Shown here: in pieces, positions 20,940-29,500 of the stretch
Numbering within the stretch: position 1 is the stretch's first letter
Layout: every line of letters begins with the position of its first letter
Source: Rhodoferax ferrireducens
GTDB lineage: Bacteria > Pseudomonadota > Gammaproteobacteria > Burkholderiales > Burkholderiaceae_C
DNA length: 45,003 nucleotides
Direction: 5' to 3'
NCBI GenBank assembly: GCA_002083775.1
Contig: MTEI01000020.1
Coordinates: 1 to 45,003, forward strand
The notes under the pieces: model-generated
Seen by the model: the letters and a program-made list of their open reading frames with translations, nothing else
The model's database searches: none
What the model was told of the DNA's origin: nothing
Made by a program: the position numbers and the translations under genes

Positions 20940-21800
20940 TCAGTAAAGCACAACATTCCAGCGGCCGCTGGCCAACAGGTTTTGGCGAATGTCTGTCCAG
21001 GCGTCCGTCCCGCCCAAGATTTTGGCGAAGCTTGTTTCTACCCGGCCAAGCATGGCTTGCGGGCCTGCAATGAAGACATGTGTGCTGGGGTTCTTCAGCA
21101 TGTCTTGCACCTCGACCGCATTTTTTTCGATGGCCAGTTCGACCGCTGGTGGTTCGTCAAAGTGCGGGCGCGGGCTCACGGCCTGAAAGGCTTTGAAGGT
21201 GGATTGATCGAAGTAGTTCGCCAAATCCTGGTTTTCGTCGTTCATGTAAAGCATTTCCAGGCCGCTGCGGGCACCGTAGAACAGCCGCACTTTGCCTTCC
21301 CAGCCGCCCAAGGTGTCGTAAATGCGGTTCACCAGGCCTCGAAAGGGTGCAATGCCCGTGCCCATACCGATCATCAACAAAGGGGATTGGCGGTTGGCCG
21401 GTATTGAAAATGGGTGCCCGCTCGGGCCGGAGAACTTGACCACACTACCCACCGGCAAATCACACAGGTAGTTGGAGGCGACGCCGGCATACCGCTCACC
21501 GTTGAAATCATCGATATAGCTGCAACGCCGCACCAGCAGCGAGAACTCGGTGTGCTGCGCATCGATGTGGTCAATGTGCGCCAGCGAGTACAGGCGGGTG
21601 TGGAATGGGTTGCCAAATTGCCCGGGGGCCATGATCTTGATGCAGTGGCCAACCTGGGCGTCAAATCCGGCATCGTCGGTGGCAAAAATCATGTGCCGCA
21701 CATCTTCGGGCGAGTTGGGTGGGGTAATCCGGCTGCTGCCGATCAGGCGTGCTGCGTGGCATGTGTTGATGGCAGTGGGTGGTGTGTCGAGGCTTTGCAT
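20940..21800 (-). CDS. Ferredoxin--NADP reductase, plant/PetH type (286 aa)
   Basis: An FAD enzyme passing electrons between reduced ferredoxin or flavodoxin and NADP. RLYSLAHIDHID is the FAD-binding RxYS motif, GVASNYLCDLPVGSVVKFSG the second FAD region, and LLMIGMGTGIAPFRGLV the NADP pyrophosphate-binding Gly-rich loop. VFIAGPQAMLGRVE and the aromatic end GRWNVVLY with terminal Tyr complete the plant-type signature. The length suits a soluble enzyme without membrane domain. It is the last gene of the rnf operon, 8 bp after the small membrane protein, and links the ferredoxin pool to NADPH. The promoter is likely that of apbE or an internal one. Confidence 0.85.
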   Translation of the reverse strand: MQSLDTPPTAINTCHAARLIGSSRITPPNSPEDVRHMIFATDDAGFDAQVGHCIKIMAPGQFGNPFHTRLYSLAHIDHIDAQHTEFSLLVRRCSYIDDFNGERYAGVASNYLCDLPVGSVVKFSGPSGHPFSIPANRQSPLLMIGMGTGIAPFRGLVNRIYDTLGGWEGKVRLFYGARSGLEMLYMNDENQDLANYFDQSTFKAFQAVSPRPHFDEPPAVELAIEKNAVEVQDMLKNPSTHVFIAGPQAMLGRVETSFAKILGGTDAWTDIRQNLLASGRWNVVLY

Positions 21801-21808
21801 AGGGTGAC

Positions 21809-22093
21809 TTATTGAGGTTCCTGGATGGTGTAAAGCGTTTGTCGGGGGGAAGGGGTGCCGCCCTGGCGGGCATCCGGGGCGTCCGAGGTTTCGGGGGAAC
21901 TGCAGGAGGTACCGCAGGAGCAGCTACCGCTGCCACACCCTGCCCCTTCTTCTCGCAGCGGGCCCAGGTGGGGGTGGCGCTCGGCAAAGCGTCTGGCCAT
22001 GGCCTGAACGCTCGCCCACAAAAGCAGCATGCCCATCAACGCGACCATGGCGATCAGGTAGTTGAGCAGCACCTTAGCTCCCCAGCCCGGCAA
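21809..22093 (-). CDS. Small membrane protein with Cys-rich cytoplasmic motif (94 aa)
   Basis: One transmembrane segment (VLLNYLIAMVALMGMLLLWA, residues about 8-27) is followed by a basic helix (SVQAMARRFAERHPH) and the cluster CGSGSCSCGTSC (four Cys in twelve residues), then a polar tail. The gene overlaps rnfA by 20 bp and precedes the reductase gene. The layout recalls NqrM, a small membrane protein with Cys residues needed for iron delivery to Na+-NQR, but I see no direct sequence match. A role in maturing the RnfA/RnfE metal site is a testable inference. Confidence 0.7.
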   Translation of the reverse strand: MPGWGAKVLLNYLIAMVALMGMLLLWASVQAMARRFAERHPHLGPLREEGAGCGSGSCSCGTSCSSPETSDAPDARQGGTPSPRQTLYTIQEPQ

Positions 22094-22652
22094 AGCCCAT
22101 GAAGGCCAACGAGAGCATGCCGGCCAGCATCAGTGCCAGCGCCGTGCCTTTGGCGATTTCTGGCACTTCCACCAGTTGCACCCGCTCGCGCAGGCCCGCC
22201 ATCAGCACCAGCGCCAGGGTAAAGCCAATGCCGCCTCCTAGCGCAAAAGCCATTGACTGCACAAAACTGTAGTCGCGGGCGGTCTGGAACAGCGCCACGC
22301 CGAGCACCGCGCAATTGGTGGTGATCAACGGCAGGTAAATGCCCAATGCCCGAAACAGCGCCGGGCTGTGCTTTTTCATCACCATTTCTACCAGTTGGAC
22401 TGCCGAGGCAATGATCACGATGTAAGAGATCAACCGCAAGAACTCCAGATGCAACATGCCCAGCAGCCAGTTGAGGCCGAAGGCGCACAGCGAGGCAACC
22501 AGCATGACAAAGGTGGTGGCCACGCCCATGGGAAACGCCGTTTCCAGCTTGCCCGACACCCCCAAAAACGGGCACAGGCCCAGAAACATGGCCAACACAA
22601 AGTTGTTGGCCAGGATCACGCTGATAAAAATCTGAGTTGCCGATTCCTGCAT
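22074..22652 (-). CDS. rnfA: Electron transport complex subunit RnfA (192 aa)
   Basis: A six-helix membrane subunit of the Rnf complex, which couples ferredoxin:NAD electron transfer to ion transport. ILANNFVLAMFLGLCPFLGV has the Cys in the first helix and ITTNCAVLGVALFQTARDYS the second, the pair that with RnfE is known to hold an iron centre in the membrane. The end TALALMLAGMLSLAFMGFAG is also typical. The length is normal. The ATG at 22650-22652 is chosen over a longer frame that enters rnfE. It starts 5 bp after rnfE and overlaps the small Cys-rich gene. Confidence 0.93.
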   Translation of the reverse strand: MQESATQIFISVILANNFVLAMFLGLCPFLGVSGKLETAFPMGVATTFVMLVASLCAFGLNWLLGMLHLEFLRLISYIVIIASAVQLVEMVMKKHSPALFRALGIYLPLITTNCAVLGVALFQTARDYSFVQSMAFALGGGIGFTLALVLMAGLRERVQLVEVPEIAKGTALALMLAGMLSLAFMGFAGLGS

Positions 22653-22657
22653 GATGC

Positions 22658-23332
22658 TCAAGCCTTCGCAGAGGTGGTTTTCACCACAACGATCTTGGGC
22701 TTGCGTTTTTCCCACCAGGAGAAAAGCAGCAACCATGAGCCCAGCACAAAGAAGCCACCCGGGGGTAGCACCATCACCACCCAAGGCTGGAAGTCTGGCC
22801 CGAACAGCGAGATGCCAAACAGGCTGCCCGCCCCCAAAATCTCACGTACGGTGCCCAGCGCCAGCAGGCCGATCATGAAACCCAACCCCATACCGGCGGC
22901 ATTGACCGCGGCGCGCAACGGCGGGTTTTTGGAGGCATGGGCTTCGGCGCGGCCCAGGATGATGCAGTTCACCACAATCAGCTGGATAAAAGCCCCCAGT
23001 GCTTCATACAACCCGAGGCTGATGGACTGGATGGCGTAATCCACCACGGTGACAAAGGTGGCGATGATGACGATGTAGGTGGCGATACGCACCTCTTTGG
23101 GAATGAGCTTGCGCAGCAGCGACACCAGCAGGCTCGAGCACACCAGCACCAGCAGGGTGGCCACCCCCATCGACAACGCGTTGACCGCTGATACCGTCAC
23201 CGCCAGGGTGGGGCACATGCCCAACATCATCACAAACACCGGGTTCTGGCGCCAGATGCCTTCCATGAAATCGTCCCAGCTGACACCGCCAGTGGCGTCC
23301 ACAGCAGGTTTGGTCTTGGATTGCTCACTCAT
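22658..23332 (-). CDS. rnfE: Electron transport complex subunit RnfE (224 aa)
   Basis: The membrane partner of RnfA, with the same inverted fold. GIWRQNPVFVMMLGMCPTLA carries the Cys of the first half, and LIVVNCIILGRAEAHASKNP carries that of the second. The N-terminal 20 residues are polar and the end is basic (WWEKRKPKIVVVK). The gene overlaps rnfG by 4 bp. The length is usual for RnfE. Confidence 0.93.
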   Translation of the reverse strand: MSEQSKTKPAVDATGGVSWDDFMEGIWRQNPVFVMMLGMCPTLAVTVSAVNALSMGVATLLVLVCSSLLVSLLRKLIPKEVRIATYIVIIATFVTVVDYAIQSISLGLYEALGAFIQLIVVNCIILGRAEAHASKNPPLRAAVNAAGMGLGFMIGLLALGTVREILGAGSLFGISLFGPDFQPWVVMVLPPGGFFVLGSWLLLFSWWEKRKPKIVVVKTTSAKA

Positions 23333-24021
23333 TTTGACGGTCCGATCTTGTCGATGTGGGGCACAAGCATGGGTAGCAGCGCTTGCGCTGCATCGTTGAT
23401 GGCGCGGCCCACCGCCCGTGAGGTGACGGTGGCGCCTGAAATGGCATCAATCTGCCAGGCTTGGGTTTTGGTGCCATGTTTGACGGTCTTGACTTCGTTG
23501 GCCAGGGCCTTCATGTCAGCCGCAAGCCGGACATCCAGCGCCTTGAAATTGGCCAGGAAATTGGCGTCTTTCAGGATCTTGTCGCCAATGCCAGGCGTTT
23601 CCTGCATCGACACCACGCTAAAGCCCACCACGCAGTTGCACTGGGGCGAGTAGCCAAACATGATGCGTACATTGCCGGCGTAACCCTTGGCCGAGCCTTC
23701 AGCAGCTATGCCCATCAACTGGCCAGACGCATCAAAGGCGGCGTGAAAAGGCACCCCGTTAGCGGCGGCATCAGCATCTGCTGCCAGGCTGATGTTGCCG
23801 TTGGGCAAGGCCACATAGGCCAGCGTTTTGGCAGCACCCGGCAAGACTTTGTGAATGGCACGCTCCATGGCCACCCGGCGGTTTTCCTTGACTGAGCTCA
23901 GGCTGCCCTCGTAGGCCACCACGATGATCAGCCCGCAAATGGCCGCCACCAGGCCCAGCGCCAGCAGCATCGCCCGGGTGGGCGTTTGCGGCGCAACAAT
24001 AGGCAGGGCAGGTGTGCTCAT
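23329..24021 (-). CDS. rnfG: Electron transport complex subunit RnfG (230 aa)
   Basis: A periplasmic flavoprotein subunit with one N-terminal anchor (AMLLALGLVAAICGLIIVVA). The FMN-binding domain contains the SGATVTSRAV motif, whose Thr receives FMN by phosphoester bond through ApbE, which is encoded in the same operon. FSVVSMQETPGIGDKI is the conserved segment of the FMN-binding family. The ATG at 24019-24021 overlaps the rnfD stop by 4 bp, while the longer frame upstream lies within rnfD. Confidence 0.92.
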   Translation of the reverse strand: MSTPALPIVAPQTPTRAMLLALGLVAAICGLIIVVAYEGSLSSVKENRRVAMERAIHKVLPGAAKTLAYVALPNGNISLAADADAAANGVPFHAAFDASGQLMGIAAEGSAKGYAGNVRIMFGYSPQCNCVVGFSVVSMQETPGIGDKILKDANFLANFKALDVRLAADMKALANEVKTVKHGTKTQAWQIDAISGATVTSRAVGRAINDAAQALLPMLVPHIDKIGPSK

Positions 24022-25163
24022 GATTTGGGCTTGTTCTTGAGAAATTGTTTCTTGGGCGTCACGGCATTCGCCTCTTCGCGCGAGATGTACTCCGGGTGCA
24101 GCGGGTAACTGGCGGTGCGCTTGGGCCGCAGCAGGCCAGACTTGCCAAAGGGCGTGGGCTGGGTGATGCGTTCGATCAGCGGCGAGGCTGCATTGCCCAG
24201 CAAAATGGCATACATCACGCCCTCGGGCAGGCCGCTGTAATAGCGGATCACCACCGTCAGCAACCCAATCGCGGCGCCGTACACCCACATGCCGCGTGGC
24301 GTGACGGGTGATGTGGCCATGTCGGTCGCCATGAACACCGCGCCAAGGATCAAGCCGCCGGAAAACAGCATAAAAAACGGATCAGGGTAATGCTGTGGCG
24401 CAATGGCAAACAAAATCCAGGCCGTCAGCCCGGCGCTGCCAATGATGGCCACAGGAATACGCCAGTCCATGAAGCGGCGCAGCGCCAGATACAGCCCGCA
24501 AACCAGAATCAGCAATGGCGAGGGCCCCACGGCCATGTGGCCCGCCAGCGAGGTCAACAAATCCCCGGCTGGGGTCAGCACACCTTCAAACTTCCACTTG
24601 GCCAGCGGCGTGGCACCGCTCAAGGCGTCGACGTGTTTGCTGCTGAGCCAGGCCACCGTGTCGGGCGGCACCATGAACGGCCAGGCCAGCGTGCTGGGGA
24701 TGAATTCGGTCAACCGCCCTGACATGAAGGATGGCGTGTAGGTGGCAATGGCCGACGGAAAAGCCGCCTGCACAAAGGCCCGCCCGACCAGCGCGGGATT
24801 GAATACATTGAACCCGATGCCGCCAAACACCGCCTTGCCCAAGGCCATGGCGACAAAACCCGCCACCACACCCATCCACAAGGGGTAGCCCGGCGGCAGA
24901 GTCAGGGCCAGCAAGATGCCGGTGATGGTGGCCGACCAGTCTGCCAGTGAGCCGGACTGGGTTCCTGTCTTGACAAAAAACCGCTCGGTCAGCAGGCAGG
25001 CGCCGGTGATCACCACGATGGATGCCAGCGCCGAGATGCCGTACTGGTAGACGTAAAACGCACACACCGGCAGCAAGGCGCCCACCACGTTGCGCATGAT
25101 CTGCTCCACACTGCGCGGCGCCTTGATGTGTGGCGCGCTGCGGATCTCAATGGTGGCGCTCAT
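24018..25163 (-). CDS. rnfD: Electron transport complex subunit RnfD (381 aa)
   Basis: A membrane subunit related to NqrB, with about ten helices. FNVFNPALVGRAFVQAAFPS and the flavinylation motif LSGATPLAKWK (Thr near residue 188) show the covalent FMN site. GGLILGAVFMATDMATSPVT and the end YYSGLPEGVMYAILLGNA are family hallmarks. The start overlaps the rnfC stop by 4 bp. The C-terminal extension is basic (KKQFLKNKPKS). The protein should form part of the ion-transport path. Confidence 0.93.
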   Translation of the reverse strand: MSATIEIRSAPHIKAPRSVEQIMRNVVGALLPVCAFYVYQYGISALASIVVITGACLLTERFFVKTGTQSGSLADWSATITGILLALTLPPGYPLWMGVVAGFVAMALGKAVFGGIGFNVFNPALVGRAFVQAAFPSAIATYTPSFMSGRLTEFIPSTLAWPFMVPPDTVAWLSSKHVDALSGATPLAKWKFEGVLTPAGDLLTSLAGHMAVGPSPLLILVCGLYLALRRFMDWRIPVAIIGSAGLTAWILFAIAPQHYPDPFFMLFSGGLILGAVFMATDMATSPVTPRGMWVYGAAIGLLTVVIRYYSGLPEGVMYAILLGNAASPLIERITQPTPFGKSGLLRPKRTASYPLHPEYISREEANAVTPKKQFLKNKPKS

Positions 25164-26521
25164 GCTGCACTTGCCTTTTCACGCAGCACCTGCTTGGCGA
25201 TGCGAAATTGCTGCACCAACGGGATGTTGGATGGGCAGACATAGGTGCAACAGCCGCACTCGAAACAATCACCCAGGTGGTAGCGCTGCCCCATCATCTC
25301 GTACTCGCGTTTGGACGCCAGCATGCCCAGGGTGGATGGGTTCAGCCCCATCGGGCACGACTCCACACACTCGCCACACTTGATGCACGGGTAGGTGGCG
25401 CGGCCATCGCGGTCGGCCATGTCTTCCGGCTGGAACACCAGAATGCCCGACACACCTTTGGTCACCGGGGTGTCCAGCGAGGCAACTGACTGGCCCATCA
25501 TCGGGCCGCCCAGCACCAGCTGACAAGCGTTGGCCGCGTTTTTGTGGACTCCCGCCCACTCCAGCACAAATGAAATGGGTGTGCCCAGCGGCACGCGATA
25601 GTCGCCCGGGCGGCTGACCCCCGGGCCGGCAATGGTCACTACGCGCTCAGTCAACCCCTGGCCAGCGGGCAGCAGCTTGCCCAAGGCAGCCAGGGTGCCC
25701 ACGTTGTTCATGACCATGCCCAGCGACACGGGCAGCGCACCTGACGGAATTTCAACGCCAAACAGCGACATCAGCAGCATCTTCTCGGAGCCTTGCGGGT
25801 ACTTGGTGGGCACCGCTTCTACAAACAGGTTGTCCGCCATGGTGGCGTCCATCGCCGCCTGGATGGCGGCCACGGCGTCCGGCTTGTTGTCTTCCACGCC
25901 GACGATGCCGCGCACGGCACCGGTGGCGCGCATGGCCAGTTGCATGCCCAGCACCAATTCGGGGGCGTTTTCCAGCATCACGCGGTGGTCACAGGTCAGG
26001 TAAGGCTCACATTCGCAGCCGTTGACCACCAGCGTGTGCACCTTGGCCTGTTTGGGCACCATCAGTTTGGCGTGGGTCGGAAAAGCTGCCCCACCCAGGC
26101 CCACCATGCCGGTGTCCCACACCGCCTGCAGAATTTCGGCAGGGTCCATGTGATCAACGTCACGTGGCACGCCCCACAAGTCTTCCTGCGTGGCACCTGC
26201 GTGCGGGCGGATGACGATCGACTCGGTCCACGGGCCGCGCGCGGTCGGGCGCAGCTCAATGGCCGTCACCACACCGGTGGCAGGTGCATGGTGTGGTACC
26301 GACAACCAGTCGCTGGTTTTGGCAATCGGCTCGCCCCGAACCACCTCTTGCCCGACTCGCACAATCGCGTGCGGTGCCTTGCCAATGTGCTGTGACAGCG
26401 GCACGATCAGGTGCTCTGCATACGGCAGCCGACGGATCGGCGTGCGCGCTGTGTGCTTGTTTTGCGGCGGGTGGATGCCCCGCGCAAAGGTCTCGCCGCG
26501 CAAGAAGTTGAGAAACTTCAT
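25160..26521 (-). CDS. rnfC: Electron transport complex subunit RnfC (453 aa)
   Basis: A peripheral subunit that binds NADH/FMN and carries two [4Fe-4S] clusters. The N-terminal RGIHPPQNKHTARTPIRRLP and HIGKAPHAIVRVGQEVVRGE match the family, and GMVGLGGAAFPTHAKL is the Gly-rich nucleotide loop. The cluster motifs are CIKCGECVESCPMG and CFECGCCTYVCPSNIPLVQQ near the carboxyl end. The length is at the short end of RnfC, without the long Ala/Lys tail of gammaproteobacteria. The gene starts 31 bp after nifJ, so the two are likely co-transcribed. Confidence 0.94.
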   Translation of the reverse strand: MKFLNFLRGETFARGIHPPQNKHTARTPIRRLPYAEHLIVPLSQHIGKAPHAIVRVGQEVVRGEPIAKTSDWLSVPHHAPATGVVTAIELRPTARGPWTESIVIRPHAGATQEDLWGVPRDVDHMDPAEILQAVWDTGMVGLGGAAFPTHAKLMVPKQAKVHTLVVNGCECEPYLTCDHRVMLENAPELVLGMQLAMRATGAVRGIVGVEDNKPDAVAAIQAAMDATMADNLFVEAVPTKYPQGSEKMLLMSLFGVEIPSGALPVSLGMVMNNVGTLAALGKLLPAGQGLTERVVTIAGPGVSRPGDYRVPLGTPISFVLEWAGVHKNAANACQLVLGGPMMGQSVASLDTPVTKGVSGILVFQPEDMADRDGRATYPCIKCGECVESCPMGLNPSTLGMLASKREYEMMGQRYHLGDCFECGCCTYVCPSNIPLVQQFRIAKQVLREKASAA

Positions 26522-26552
26522 AGGTCAGATGAAACGCCGGGCGTCATTGGGG

Positions 26553-29500
26553 TCAGTTGTATTTGGCCGCGCGGGCCAGCAGCTTGTCCAGCCCCGGCTC
26601 GGAAGCATCCCACGGGGTACCAGGATGCAGGCAGCCCGCAGTGCACTTTTCAGCGGCTTTGACCAGATCCTTGTACTTGGCCCCTTTGGCATTGACCACC
26701 ACCACCTGCTTCTGATCGTTGTAGGCAAACACCTTGGGTGCCAGGGTGGTGCATTCGTCGCAGGCGGTGCATTCCGGCGTGTCGACCCAGCATGCTTCGT
26801 AACCGCCGCTGGGTACCGCCGCTGCCGCCTCGACCACCCCCGGTTGCGCAGCGGCTGGTACGGCTTGCGCTGCAGGTTGGAAGTTGCCGCCCGACAGCCC
26901 CAGGCTGGCGGAAATCCGCTGCATCAGCTCGGTGCGTACACGTTCGGCTATGGCCGCGTCGTTGACCACGGTGTTGTCTTCTGGCCGTTTCGCCACGTCC
27001 TTGAGCTGTTTCCAGAAATTCTGGCGCTCCTCACAGGCCAGCACCAGCTCTTTGGAAACCAGCAGACGCATCAGGCGGTTTTTGGTGTCGGTCGCCCAGA
27101 TGTAGGGGTAAAGGCCTTCGCGCTCGTCTTGCGGGAGGGTCAGCAGCTCGGCCAGCGGCAGCATGGCGTCGTTCCAGGTTTCTGGCGGGGCCTTGCGGAA
27201 CTGCTTGCCAAATCGCCCCTCGGTGGCGGCAAAGTCGGCAAAGGTGACAGGAAGCTCCATGCGCTGTTGCTCGCCTGCTTCGTCCAGGTAAGGCAGAGAA
27301 TAGACCGGCCAGTCGGTCTCCATCGACGGGTTGCCTTCCAGGCTGACGCACTCCGAAAAGGTGGTGCCGGCATCCGGGTCATAACGGAACAACGGGTAAG
27401 CGCGGCTTTCCACCGCCAGCTTGCTCTGGTCCACACTCTTGTCGTCACCCACCCCATGCTCTGGCGGGCACACCGCATAGATGTTGAACAGTGCCGGGCG
27501 GCGCGAGTTGAGGCCGTCAATGTAGCCCTCCAGCAAATGGGTCACATGGGCGATGGTGCTTTGCAGCACGAACGAGGTGCGGTGCGCCATGGCAATCACG
27601 CTCATTTCCTTTCGGATCTCGGTCTTGCCATGCATGGCTTTGCCGTAGGGCGCCATGTCCGACACCTGGCTGATGAAGCCCGAGGTGCAAGCTTGGCCGC
27701 CGGTGTTGGAATACACCTGTGTGTCCACCACCAGCACCTTGATCGGCTTGCCCGACATCATGGCGCGTGACAGGTTCTGGAAGCCGATGTCGTACATGGC
27801 ACCGTCGCCGCCCAGGCTGACCACCGGCGGGCACAAATGCCACTCGTCATCCGTGAACTGGGGCCAGTCAAAACGTTTGAAAAAGTCGGCATCGCGCTCG
27901 TCGATGTACTCGCCTTTGAGTTCCAGTTCGGCCAAACGCACGGCCTTGAAGCCCTCGGCCATCTTCGCCATGTGGCCCTCGAACAGCCCCATGGCCACCG
28001 ACGGTGAGTCCTGGAACAGGTGCGAGGTCCAGGGGAACGGATACGGGTGGTAGGGGTAGGTGGAGCCCCAGACTGAGGTGCAGCCGGTCGAATTGACCAT
28101 GCCCATGTCGGCGCGGCCGCGTTTGCTGGGGCCTTCCACATAACGCCAGCGCAGGTCTTTGAGCTTGTCGAGCAGCTGCGCGGTGCGTTTGATCCAGGCG
28201 GGGTCAAGTGGCTGCGACGGTTTGTTGGCAGAGAGGCTGGCCGCCAGGGTGGACAGGGTCAGGTCACTGCTGCTGGCGTTCACGGCAGACACCACAGCGC
28301 TGGCGTCAGACAGGTCGATGGCGTTGGCCAGCCGGTTGCGCATGTGCTGTTCCAGGTCGATGATGAGCTGGTCCAGCCGCGCCACATAGTCGCGCACCCT
28401 GGGTTGCATCAATGCGGCAGCAGCGGCGGTGAACAGGTGGATGGCGGTTTTTTCGCCGCAGCCCAGGCAGGCGCCGTCGCCACAGTTCATCGAGTTGTAG
28501 GTGGCTTTGTCGAGCAACAGTGTGTCGAGCGCGCCCACTTTCTCATCCAGGTTGTCGATGCGGCTGTAGTCCTTGGACGTGGTGGGCAGGTCAAGCCAGA
28601 AGTCCCAGTCCTGGCGCAGCGTTTTCACCGAGGCTTCGGTCTGCGTGACCATCTTCAGCGCGTTGTCCTCACACACCGTGACGCACAGGGCGCAGGATTT
28701 GCAGGTGAGCGGATTGACGGTGATCGAGAACAGGCCGCCGCTGCCAGGCGCTTTCTTTTCCTTTTGCGTCCAGTACGGCTTGGTGGTGGCGAACTGGAAG
28801 TTACCCAGTTCGGCTTTCAGCAGCTCAAACTCGGCAGTGAGTTTGGTCCGCTCTTCTTCCGGCGCGTCGGCAATGGTGGCCGCAATGGCTTGATCCATCA
28901 GCGGGCGCACGGCGACGCCGTCACCGGTGATCAGGGCGCGCAGTTTTTTCTCGGCCACACGCACCGCACGGCGCAGAAAGCGTGTCGGTGTGCCGCCAGT
29001 TTCGATGCGCTGCAGCGCGGTGGTGAAGACTTCTGGCACGCTGTTGACCAGGCCGGGAATGGCGCTGTCGGGGCAGACGGTGTAGCAGGCACCGCAGGCG
29101 GTGCAGTTTTCGGCCTGCCAGACCGGGTGCTCAAAGCGGATGCCGGTCATGTCGCGGTAAATGCCGGTGGCCGCGGGCACCAGCGAGGCGCCGATGAACG
29201 GGTCCACCAGGTTGTCGTTGCCCTTGCCGGTGGCATAAAAATGCCCGGTCTGCTCCCAAAAACGGTGCAGGTCCGCCACCGGAGGCAGGTGTTTGGCGTC
29301 GGCCACTGGGGTACGCAGCAGCATGGTGGGCAGGCCACCGCCGGCCTTGATGGCGGCCAGCGCATGGCTGCCCAGCGGTTTGTCGGTGATCTCGTGGGTT
29401 TCCACATAACCGCGTTTGACCACGGTCAGGTTGTTTTGCACCACCCGGCCGCCTTTGCCGCCGAACTTGGCCTCCAATTGCTTTTCAATCGCGCGGAACA

